Shown here: positions 1 to 7,906 of the stretch, in pieces
How positions within the stretch are numbered: position 1 is the stretch's first letter
Layout of the letters: each line of letters begins with the position of its first letter
From: Deltaproteobacteria bacterium
GTDB lineage: Bacteria > Desulfobacterota > Anaeroferrophillalia > Anaeroferrophillales > Anaeroferrophillaceae
NCBI GenBank assembly: GCA_019306045.1
Contig: JAFDMG010000005.1
Span: 1 to 35,356, forward strand
Direction of reading: 5' to 3'
DNA length: 35,356 nucleotides
Notes under the pieces: model-generated
What the model was told of the DNA's origin: nothing
Databases searched by the model: none
Seen by the model: the letters and a program-made list of their open reading frames with translations, nothing else
Program-made: the position numbers and the translations under genes

Positions 1-204
1 GTTTTCCGTCGCCTTGTTCTGCTCGATGTAGCCTTTTTCCTCCAGGGTGGCCAGGAGGCGGAAAACATTGTTCTTGTGTAATTTCAACCGCTTGCTGAGT
101 TCGGTAACCCCAAGTTCATCGACGTCGCCGCTGAACTCCTCCAGCAGCGACAGCGCGTGGGCCACCGCCTGAATGGTGTAGTTCGATTTCTCCCTCTTGG
201 TCAT
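1..204 (-). CDS. IclR-family transcriptional regulator, N-terminal HTH part (truncated by window edge)
   Basis: Reverse-strand translation MTKREKSNYTIQAVAHALSLLEEFSGDVDELGVTELSKRLKLHKNNVFRLLATLEEKGYIEQN matches an IclR-type winged HTH; runs off the window start. Confidence 0.8.
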   Translation of the reverse strand, partial: MTKREKSNYTIQAVAHALSLLEEFSGDVDELGVTELSKRLKLHKNNVFRLLATLEEKGYIEQNKATEN

Positions 205-235
205 CTTCACACCCCGTCCAGATTCAATCCAATAA

Positions 236-251
236 AACCTATTTATAGGTT
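236..251. promoter_or_regulatory. Inverted repeat AACCTAT-TT-ATAGGTT, candidate operator
   Basis: Perfect 7-bp arms with 2-bp spacer between the predicted promoter and the IclR start codon. Confidence 0.45.
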
Positions 252-283
252 ATAGTAAAACGATTACCCCTCTTAACCCTCTA

Positions 284-312
284 AAGATAAAATAGCGTTA
301 GACAATTGTCAA
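284..312 (-). promoter_or_regulatory. Sigma70-like promoter for the IclR gene: -35 TTGACA (312..307), 17-nt spacer, -10 TATCTT (289..284)
   Basis: Direct reading of the minus strand; -35 is 6/6 consensus, -10 4/6; lies upstream of the IclR start at 204. Confidence 0.55.
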
Positions 313-1388
313 GAAAATATTTTCATCTTTGACGGAAGGAAAAATTGTTTTCCGGACAAGAAAGGCTTCCCCCGGTTTCTGCTCAACCACAGGGAAAGAG
401 CCGCCAGCAGGCTGGAGCAGTCGGCAAGATTCCTGCCAGCTATATCAAACGCTGTCCCATGATCTACCGATGTCCGGATAAAAGGCAGGCCCAGCGTCAA
501 CTGCACGCCATCGGCGAAATGGAGCATTTTGAAGGGGATCAGGCCCTGGTCGTGGTAAAGGGCAACCACGGCCCGGTATTTCCCCTGCCGTGCCTGGTGA
601 AACAAGACGTCAGCCGGCACCGGGCCAACAACGTTCACCTGCCGCCGCCGCAGCTCGGCGATGGCCGGCCGGACAATCGTCTCTTCCTCGCGGCCGAAGG
701 CGCCCTCTTCGCCGCCGTGGGGATTGAGGGCCGCCACCGCCAGTGGCAGCTCAGGGGTCAGCTGCCGCCGGGCCAGGAATTCGGCCAGCAGGAGGGTTTT
801 TTCCACCAGCAGGTCGACGCTCAGGGCCGCCGGCACGGCCGCCAGGGGAATATGGGTGGTCACCAGCATCACCTTCAGCGAAGTGCCCCAGAAGGTCATC
901 GCCACCCGGGATACCCCGGTCAATTCCTGGAGAATTTCCGTGTGGCCGGCATAATTCAGCCCGGCCAGGTGCAGGGAATGCTTGGCCAGGGGGGCGGTGA
1001 CCAGGCCCCGGACTTTCCCGGCCAGGGCCAGCCCGACGGCTTTTTCGACGTAGGCGTAGGCCGCCCGGCCGGCGACGGCCTGATGCCGTCCCGCGGCCAG
1101 CGGCGGCAGCGGCGCCGGCAGGGGGTCGAGAACCGGCACCCGCCGGGCGGCACCCGCGGGCGGCGCCCGGAAGCGGCCCTCCTCATCGGCGGCCGCAAAC
1201 GCTACTTGCTCCCGCAAGCCGGCCGCGGCCGCCGCCCGGTTCAGCCACTCCGGGTCGCCGAGCACCAGCAGCCTGGCAATGAGTTTTGGCTCCAGGCGGA
1301 CCATGGCCTTGGCGATGATTTCCGGACCGATGCCGGCCGGGTCGCCCATGGTCAGCGCCAGACGATAATCCGTGGTTGACAACGTCAT
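309..1388 (-). CDS. pdxA: 4-hydroxythreonine-4-phosphate dehydrogenase (PdxA family)
   Basis: MTLSTTDYRLALTMGDPAGIGPEIIAKAM...; NYAGHTEIL, VVALYHDQGLIPFK and TSVDHGTAFDIAG motifs; start placed at 1388 with an upstream purine-rich RBS (AAGGAAAAATC). Confidence 0.92.
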   Translation of the reverse strand: MTLSTTDYRLALTMGDPAGIGPEIIAKAMVRLEPKLIARLLVLGDPEWLNRAAAAAGLREQVAFAAADEEGRFRAPPAGAARRVPVLDPLPAPLPPLAAGRHQAVAGRAAYAYVEKAVGLALAGKVRGLVTAPLAKHSLHLAGLNYAGHTEILQELTGVSRVAMTFWGTSLKVMLVTTHIPLAAVPAALSVDLLVEKTLLLAEFLARRQLTPELPLAVAALNPHGGEEGAFGREEETIVRPAIAELRRRQVNVVGPVPADVLFHQARQGKYRAVVALYHDQGLIPFKMLHFADGVQLTLGLPFIRTSVDHGTAFDIAGRNLADCSSLLAALSLWLSRNRGKPFLSGKQFFLPSKMKIFS

Positions 1389-1486
1389 TGATTTTTCCTT
1401 GCATCCCGGGAATGGTTCGGGTAAACATCGGGATAAACCATCAGCTTTGCCGACGGCCTTTTCGGGTCGCTTTTTAAGGTTAACGG

Positions 1487-2386
1487 ATGACGACGGAAAC
1501 TGCCGCCCCACCCCCCAGGCCCGCCACTCTGGGAGAAAAGCTGCGCCTCTACCTGGAACTGGTCAAGTTTTCCCACACGGTTTTCGCCCTGCCCTTCGCC
1601 CTCATGGGCGCGGTGCTGGCGGCGGGCGGTCTGCCGACCATGGGGCAGCTTTTCTGGATCGTGGTTGCCATGGTCGGGGCCCGCACCGGGGCCATGGCCA
1701 CCAACCGCCTGCTGGACAGCCGCATCGACGCCCTCAACCCGCGGACGAAGGACCGGCCGCTGCCCGCCGGCCTGATCCGGCCGGGGCAGACCTTCCTGCT
1801 CATCCTCGGCAGTTACGCCCTGTTCATCTTTGCCGCCAGCCGGCTCAACCAGTTGTGTTTCATCCTCAGCCCCTACGTGGTCATCGCCCTCTCCGCCTAC
1901 TCCCTGGCCAAAAGATACACCGTCTACACCCACTACTTCCTCGGCTTCTGCCTGGGCATGTCGCCCATCGGCGCCTGGATCGCCGTTACCGGCCACCTGG
2001 CCTGGACGCCGGTGTTCCTCGGCAGCGCCGTGGTCTGCTGGGTGGCCGGCTTCGACCTCCTCTACGCCCTGCAGGACATCGAATTCGACCGCCAGGCGGG
2101 CCTGTTCTCCCTGCCGGCCAGGATCGGCGTTCCCGCATCCCTGGTGCTGGCCAAGCGCCTGCACCTGGCAATGCTGGCCCTGCTGTTTCTCGTCTACCTC
2201 GCCTCGCCCTATCTGGGCTGGCTTTTTCTCCTGGGCCTGCTGCTGGTCGCCGTTCTGCTCCACTACGAACACCAGCTGCTTTCTCCCGCGGACCTGTCAA
2301 AGATCGACGCCGCCTTCTTCACCGTCAACGGCTATGTCAGTCTCTCCCTGTTCATCATCACCCTGCTGGACGTCACCGTCTTCTGA
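1487..2386 (+). CDS. UbiA-family prenyltransferase (4-hydroxybenzoate/menaquinone-type polyprenyltransferase)
   Basis: Membrane protein with NRLLDSRIDALNPRTKDRPLPAG and DIEFDRQAGLFSLPARIG aspartate-rich motifs. Confidence 0.9.
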   Translation: MTTETAAPPPRPATLGEKLRLYLELVKFSHTVFALPFALMGAVLAAGGLPTMGQLFWIVVAMVGARTGAMATNRLLDSRIDALNPRTKDRPLPAGLIRPGQTFLLILGSYALFIFAASRLNQLCFILSPYVVIALSAYSLAKRYTVYTHYFLGFCLGMSPIGAWIAVTGHLAWTPVFLGSAVVCWVAGFDLLYALQDIEFDRQAGLFSLPARIGVPASLVLAKRLHLAMLALLFLVYLASPYLGWLFLLGLLLVAVLLHYEHQLLSPADLSKIDAAFFTVNGYVSLSLFIITLLDVTVF

Positions 2387-2428
2387 CAGCGGTTAAACTA
2401 ACACGAAAAAGCCTGGGTTAACAAGAAA

Positions 2429-3220
2429 ATGCTGCTCACCCTGCTGACCGATTTCGGCTCCCAGAGCCCCTACCTGGCAATCATCAAGGGCATCGCCCTC
2501 TCCCGGCTGCCGGCGCTGACGATCGTGGACGTCTGCAACCAGGTCGAACCGGCCGACATCCGCACCGGGCAGTTCTTTCTCACTTACTGCCACCCGGAAT
2601 TTCCCGCCGGCACCGTGCACCTGGCGGTGATCGACCCCGGCGTCGGCACCGACCGCCTGCCCCTGGCCATCAGAACCAGGGACGGCAGTTTTTATATCGG
2701 CCCCGACAACGGCCTGCTCACCAGCCAGATCAACAATGCCGAGCATCTCTGCCAGATCAGCAACCCCGAAATCATCGCCGACCGGCCGGCGGCGACCTTC
2801 CACGGCCGGGACATCTTCCTCCCCGCCGCCCTGCACCTGCTGGCCGGCAACCCCCTGGCCGACCTGGGTCCCGCCGTGGAACCGGCGGCGCTCGTGCAGG
2901 ATCCCCTGCCCCGGCCCCACCACCAGGACAACCGGATCATCGGCAAGATCATTTACATCGATCCCTTCGGCAACCTGATCACCAACATTGCCCGCGACTT
3001 GCTGCCGGAGGGACGGCCCTTCCGCTGTCAGTTCCGCGGCTGGCTGACCGACACCCTGACCACCACTTACGGCCAGGCACCGCCCCGGGCGACCATCCTC
3101 ACCTGCAGCAGCTTCGGCCTGCTGGAAATCGCCATCAACCGCGGCTCGGCGGCCAAGCGTTTCGCCTTTGACCGCCACCAGCTGGCCACCTCGGAAGTAA
3201 TCATCACCCTTGACGACTGA
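2429..3220 (+). CDS. SAM hydroxide adenosyltransferase (DUF62 family)
   Basis: LLTDFGSQSPYLAIIKGI, VIDPGVGTDR, YIGPDNGLL, YIDPFGNLITNI motifs. Confidence 0.88.
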   Translation: MLLTLLTDFGSQSPYLAIIKGIALSRLPALTIVDVCNQVEPADIRTGQFFLTYCHPEFPAGTVHLAVIDPGVGTDRLPLAIRTRDGSFYIGPDNGLLTSQINNAEHLCQISNPEIIADRPAATFHGRDIFLPAALHLLAGNPLADLGPAVEPAALVQDPLPRPHHQDNRIIGKIIYIDPFGNLITNIARDLLPEGRPFRCQFRGWLTDTLTTTYGQAPPRATILTCSSFGLLEIAINRGSAAKRFAFDRHQLATSEVIITLDD

Positions 3221-3337
3221 ATAAGGGGGCTGCCGTCCGGGCCGCCGCCGACAAAACCGTTGCCAGAACCGCCGGGTTTATGATAGAGCGGAGCCGAAAC
3301 ACGGTATACTGAACCGGAACCAGAGGAGCTGATCCCC

Positions 3338-4693
3338 GTGCCGACCATCGAACCTTTTCGCGGCGTCTATTACAACCCGCAAAAGATAGCCAATCCCGCT
3401 GCCGTTGTCGCCCCGCCCTACGACGTCATCGACACCCAGCTGGGAACAGAACTGCTCGCCCGGAGCCCCTACAACATCATCCGGCTGATCCTGGGCAAAA
3501 GCGCCCGGGAAAAGGGTTCAGCCCGGGAAACGGCGGCCTACCGGCAGGCGGCCGACACCCTGGCCGACTGGTGCCGCCGGGGAATCCTGGTCACCGACGA
3601 CCGGCCGGCCATCTACTACCTGGAAGAGGAATTTACCGCCCTGGGCACCACCTACTGCCGCAAGGGCTTCATCGGCCTGCTGCGCCTTGACGACCTCAAG
3701 CAGGACGCCGTCCTGCCCCACGAGCAGACCATGAGCGGCCCCAAGGAGGACCGTCTGCAGCTGATGCAGGCCTGTCGGGCCAATTTCAGCCAGATTTTCA
3801 CCCTTTACGACGACCCGGACCTGCTGGTCGAGAAAACCCTGCAGCAACACCGCCGGGAAGCGGTCCCCTTCCTGGAAATCCGAGCCGGCGACAGCCTGGA
3901 CGGCATCAGCCGGCGCCTGTGGCGGGTGGTCGAAGAGGACGCCATCCGGAAAGTGCAGGCGGTGCTGGCGCCCCAATCCCTGCTGATCGCCGACGGCCAC
4001 CACCGCTTCGAAACCGCTCTCAAGTACCGGCAGCGGCGGCGGGAACAGGAACCGGACGCGGCGCCCGGCCAGCCCTACGATTTCGTCATGGTCTACGGCA
4101 CCAACACCGCCAGCCCCGACTTGGCCATCCTGCCCACCCACCGCCTGCTCTCCAGCTACCCGGGTTTGAACCCGGACAGCTTCCGGCAGCGGGCCGGGAA
4201 ATTTTTCCAGCTGACGCCCCTGGAACCGCCGGCAGCCGACAGCGGGGAAACCGCCGCCTGGCTGCTGGCCAGGCTGCAGCGGGAAGAGGCGGGAATCCAT
4301 TTCATCGCCGTCGTGGGCAGGCAGCCGGACTATTTTCTCCTCTCCCTGCCGCCGGCAAAGCTCGCCGCCGCCATGGCGGCCATGCCTCCGGCCCTGGCCA
4401 CCATGGACGTTGCCGCCCTGCAGCACCTGCTTTTCGACCGCGCCCTGGGCATCAGCGCCGCCGACATGAAGAGCCAGCGCTACACCAGTTTCACCCAGGA
4501 TGCCGCCGCCGCCATCGACGCCGTCCGGGCGGGCGAAAACCAGCTGGCCATCCTCCTGCGGCCCACTTCCATCTCCCAGGTCCGGCAGGTGGCCACCGCC
4601 GGGGAAAAAATGCCCCAGAAATCCACCTTCTTCTATCCCAAGCTGGTCACCGGCCTGATCCTCTACCTGTTCGACAGCTGCCAACAAGCGTAG
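3338..4693 (+). CDS. DUF1015 domain-containing protein
   Basis: IEPFRGVYYNPQKIANPAAVVAPPYDVID, LLIADGHHRFETAL, full-length 451 aa. Confidence 0.87.
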   Translation: MPTIEPFRGVYYNPQKIANPAAVVAPPYDVIDTQLGTELLARSPYNIIRLILGKSAREKGSARETAAYRQAADTLADWCRRGILVTDDRPAIYYLEEEFTALGTTYCRKGFIGLLRLDDLKQDAVLPHEQTMSGPKEDRLQLMQACRANFSQIFTLYDDPDLLVEKTLQQHRREAVPFLEIRAGDSLDGISRRLWRVVEEDAIRKVQAVLAPQSLLIADGHHRFETALKYRQRRREQEPDAAPGQPYDFVMVYGTNTASPDLAILPTHRLLSSYPGLNPDSFRQRAGKFFQLTPLEPPAADSGETAAWLLARLQREEAGIHFIAVVGRQPDYFLLSLPPAKLAAAMAAMPPALATMDVAALQHLLFDRALGISAADMKSQRYTSFTQDAAAAIDAVRAGENQLAILLRPTSISQVRQVATAGEKMPQKSTFFYPKLVTGLILYLFDSCQQA

Positions 4694-4725
4694 CCGGCTC
4701 CCACGGCCCTGCCGAAAAACCGCCC

Positions 4726-5424
4726 ATGACCGCCAGCAGAGCACAAGACGAGGTCACCAGCGAAACCATCAGCGGCTGGAACCTGACCGTCAGCCAGCCC
4801 CGCCGGGGCTACCGCTACAACATGGATCCTTTTTTCCTCACCGAGTTCGTCGAGCTGCCGGCCGCCGCCCGGGTTGTCGATCTGGGCACCGGGGTGGGAA
4901 TCATCGCCCTGCTGCTGGCCCGCCGGCATGCCGACTTCGAGGAAATCGTCGGCATCGAGATCCAGAATTCCCTGGCCGAGCTGGCGGCCGCCAACGTCCG
5001 GCGGAACCGGCTGGAAAACCGCATCCGGATCATCCACGGCGACTTTTACCGGCTCAAAGAGCAGCTCGGCGCCGGCGCCTGGACCACGGTGGTCAGCAAC
5101 CCGCCCTATTACCAGCGCTGCCAGGGCCGGCTGAACCGCTGTTCCCAGAAAGCCATCGCCCGCCACGAACTGACCACCAGCCTGGCGGAGCTGGCCGCCA
5201 CCGCCGGCTACCTGCTCAAACCGGGGGGCGAGTTCTATCTCATCTATCCCGCCGAGCGCACTGCCTCTTTGCTGGCCGCCTGCACCGGGGCCCGCCTGAC
5301 CCCCAAAAAGATGCAGTGCCTCCATCCCCGGCCCGGCCAGGCGGCCGAGCTGATCATGCTGCAGGCCCGGAAAGACGGCAATCCCGGCCTGGAGATCAGC
5401 GCTCCCCGTTTCATTCACCCCTGA
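4726..5424 (+). CDS. SAM-dependent methyltransferase, tRNA1(Val) (adenine-N6)-methyltransferase (TrmN6)-like
   Basis: RYNMDPFFL, VVDLGTGVGIIALLLA, VVSNPPYY motif; start chosen at the MTASRAQDEV ATG. Confidence 0.82.
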   Translation: MTASRAQDEVTSETISGWNLTVSQPRRGYRYNMDPFFLTEFVELPAAARVVDLGTGVGIIALLLARRHADFEEIVGIEIQNSLAELAAANVRRNRLENRIRIIHGDFYRLKEQLGAGAWTTVVSNPPYYQRCQGRLNRCSQKAIARHELTTSLAELAATAGYLLKPGGEFYLIYPAERTASLLAACTGARLTPKKMQCLHPRPGQAAELIMLQARKDGNPGLEISAPRFIHP

Positions 5425-5498
5425 TCCAGCCACGGTTTCATCGCCGTGGCCCCGCTAAAACATCCGTTTTACCACTGCGGCCGACGGCCAAAAAGACT

Positions 5499-5527
5499 TT
5501 GACAACCACCGGCGATTACGTTATAAA
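5499..5527 (+). promoter_or_regulatory. Strong sigma70-like promoter: TTGACA (5499-5504), 17-nt spacer, TATAAA (5522-5527)
   Basis: Near-consensus hexamers at ideal spacing upstream of the polyprenyl synthase gene. Confidence 0.7.
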
Positions 5528-5646
5528 ATCACTCACTTTAACGTGTCCGGCAACCGTCGGCGGCAAAAGCCGTCCGGCCGTTTTTGCGCGGGGATCAGCC
5601 GGCCGGAAAAAACAAGTGAAAACCCTCATTCAAGGTTTGCCGATCG

Positions 5647-6633
5647 ATGACCGCCATCGCCACCATCAACGATGTTTTTCAGCTGGTCAAAGCTGAACTC
5701 GAGGAAGCGGAAGCGGCCTATTCGCAATACCTGCAAACCAACGTTTCCCTGATCCCCAAAATCAGCGAGCACATCATCCTCAGCGGCGGCAAGCGCCTGC
5801 GGCCGGTCCTGCTGATCCTCACCATGCGCATGCTGGGCGGCCAACCCGGAGCGGGGACCACGATGGCCGCGGTCATCGAGTTCATCCACACCGCCACCCT
5901 GCTGCACGACGACGTGGTCGACGACGCCGACATGCGCCGGGGGCTGGCGGCCGCCAACACCATTTGGGGCAACGAGGCCTCGGTGCTGGTGGGAGACTTT
6001 CTGTTCTCCACTTCCTTCGATCTGGCCGTCGACCAGGGCAACCTGAAAATCCTCAAGGCCCTGTCGAGCGCCACCCGGAAACTGGCCGAAGGCGAAATCC
6101 TCGAACTGATGAAAACCGCCGACATCAACACCACCCGGCAGGACTACCTTGACATCATCGAGGGCAAAACGGCAATCCTGATGGCCATCGCCGCCGAGAT
6201 CGGGGCTCTGCTGGCCGGCGTCGAGGACGAACGTCAGCAGCAGATGAAGGCTTTCGGGCTCCACCTGGGCATGGCTTTTCAGATGATCGACGACGTCCTG
6301 GATTATACCTCCCGGGAAGAGTCGCTCGGCAAGGCCATCGGCATCGACCTGGAGGAAGGCAAGCTTACCCTGCCGCTGATTCATACCCTGGACAAAGCCA
6401 GCCCGGAAGAACGGGAGAAACTCCGGGAAATCATTCTGGCCGACTACGTCAGCCAGGAAGATTTCGCCTACGTCTACCGGCTGATCAACAAACACGAAGG
6501 AATTGATTTCACCTTGCGGGAAGCCCGTCGCCATATCGACGCCGCCAAACAGATCATTGCCGCCTACCCTGATTCACCATACCGGGAAGCATTGAATTTT
6601 CTGGCCGACTATATCCGGCAGCGGGACCGTTGA
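5647..6633 (+). CDS. ispB: Polyprenyl diphosphate synthase (octaprenyl diphosphate synthase-like)
   Basis: GGKRLRPVLLI, LLHDDVVDDADMRRG (first Asp-rich motif), QMIDDVLDY (second Asp-rich motif). Confidence 0.9.
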   Translation: MTAIATINDVFQLVKAELEEAEAAYSQYLQTNVSLIPKISEHIILSGGKRLRPVLLILTMRMLGGQPGAGTTMAAVIEFIHTATLLHDDVVDDADMRRGLAAANTIWGNEASVLVGDFLFSTSFDLAVDQGNLKILKALSSATRKLAEGEILELMKTADINTTRQDYLDIIEGKTAILMAIAAEIGALLAGVEDERQQQMKAFGLHLGMAFQMIDDVLDYTSREESLGKAIGIDLEEGKLTLPLIHTLDKASPEEREKLREIILADYVSQEDFAYVYRLINKHEGIDFTLREARRHIDAAKQIIAAYPDSPYREALNFLADYIRQRDR

Positions 6634-6849
6634 GGACGCCATTCCGGCAATCTTGCCACCAGACCTGGAAGGTCGCCGAAGAGATCGAAGCCGGACATCT
6701 GGCCGGCTCTGGGCCGCGGTCCCGGGACGGGCGGCGGCAGCCGGAACCCGGCCAGCGAGGACGTTGTTTATCGGCAAGCAAAAAAACAAACATAAAAAGA
6801 TAAAACCACAACCCATACTTCCGAACCCAAACCAAAGGAGGGCTTCCCC

Positions 6850-7176
6850 ATGGCTGGAGAATTTGTCGAATATCTCAACGATGATAATTTTGCCACCACC
6901 ATTGAAGAATCCGAGGTCCCGGTCCTGGTGGACTTTTTCGCCACCTGGTGCGGCCCCTGCACCGCCATGGCCCCGGTGCTGGAGGAGTTCGCCCGTGAGC
7001 AGCAGGGCAAGGTGAAGGTCTTCAAGATCAACGTCGACGAAAACCCCCGCACCCCGGCCAAATACGGCGTTCGCGGCATCCCGACCCTGATCCTGTTCTC
7101 CAAGGGCAAGGAGGTCGACAAGCTGGTGGGCATGGCACCCAAGGAACACCTGGAAACGATGCTCGCCAAAGCCTGA
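6850..7176 (+). CDS. trxA: Thioredoxin
   Basis: VLVDFFATWCGPCTAMAPVLEE, 108 aa, cis-Pro GIPTLILF; AAAGGAGG RBS upstream. Confidence 0.93.
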   Translation: MAGEFVEYLNDDNFATTIEESEVPVLVDFFATWCGPCTAMAPVLEEFAREQQGKVKVFKINVDENPRTPAKYGVRGIPTLILFSKGKEVDKLVGMAPKEHLETMLAKA

Positions 7177-7316
7177 TCATCCGGATCCGGGAGAAGATCC
7201 GCCGCTTGCCGGACCTGACAAAATCATACCCGGACCGCCATTACCGGCAGCGGCCCCGCGGGAGCGGCACGACAGGAAGCAGCACGGCAACACTTTTTTC
7301 ACGCAGGAAATTTATC

Positions 7317-7862
7317 ATGTCAGCACGCAGAACCAGACAGACGGCCAGATTTTTTCTTTATACCATGCTCGCTCTCCTGCTCACCTGGACGGCGGGGTGC
7401 GGCAAAAACGAACAGGCGGGCAAAAAAAAGGCCGGCAAGCTGGCCCCGGATTTCTCCCTCGTTTCCCTGGACGGCAAGCAGCTGACCCGGGAATCCCTGC
7501 AGGGCAAGGTCGTCATCCTGGATTTCTGGGCCACCTGGTGCCCGCCCTGCCGGGCGGCGGTGCCCCATCTGGTGGAGCTGGACAAAAAATACCGCGACCA
7601 GGGTCTGGTCATCATCGGCATCAGCCTCGACCGGGGCGGCAAGGATGAAGTACTCAAGTTCGCCCGGGAAAACCAGGTGAGCTACGACCTGGTCCTGGGG
7701 GTCGACAACGACATTCTGAAAAGTTTCAGCGACGTCACCTCCATTCCCACCATCATCCTGCTGAACCAGAAATCGGAAATCGTCTTCCGGGCGGTCGGCT
7801 TCAACGCCGACATTTCCCAGACGGTGGAAAAAAAGGTCAAAGAGCTGCTGCATAAAACCTGA
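7317..7862 (+). CDS. TlpA/ResA-like thioredoxin-fold lipoprotein
   Basis: N-terminal signal with lipobox-like LLTWTAGC, then VILDFWATWCPPCRAAVPHL and TSIPTIILL. Confidence 0.87.
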   Translation: MSARRTRQTARFFLYTMLALLLTWTAGCGKNEQAGKKKAGKLAPDFSLVSLDGKQLTRESLQGKVVILDFWATWCPPCRAAVPHLVELDKKYRDQGLVIIGISLDRGGKDEVLKFARENQVSYDLVLGVDNDILKSFSDVTSIPTIILLNQKSEIVFRAVGFNADISQTVEKKVKELLHKT

Positions 7863-7906
7863 ACCGTTTCTTACCGGTTTTGCCAACACGAGGAGCTGAC
7901 AACAAC

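Noticed and set aside
345-1379. 344-aa plus-strand ORF
   Set aside because: Antisense shadow of pdxA, no recognisable motif.
3919-5424. 501-aa plus-strand ORF extending the methyltransferase upstream
   Set aside because: The N-terminal part is an out-of-frame reading of the DUF1015 gene; the genuine methyltransferase starts at MTASRAQDEV (4726).
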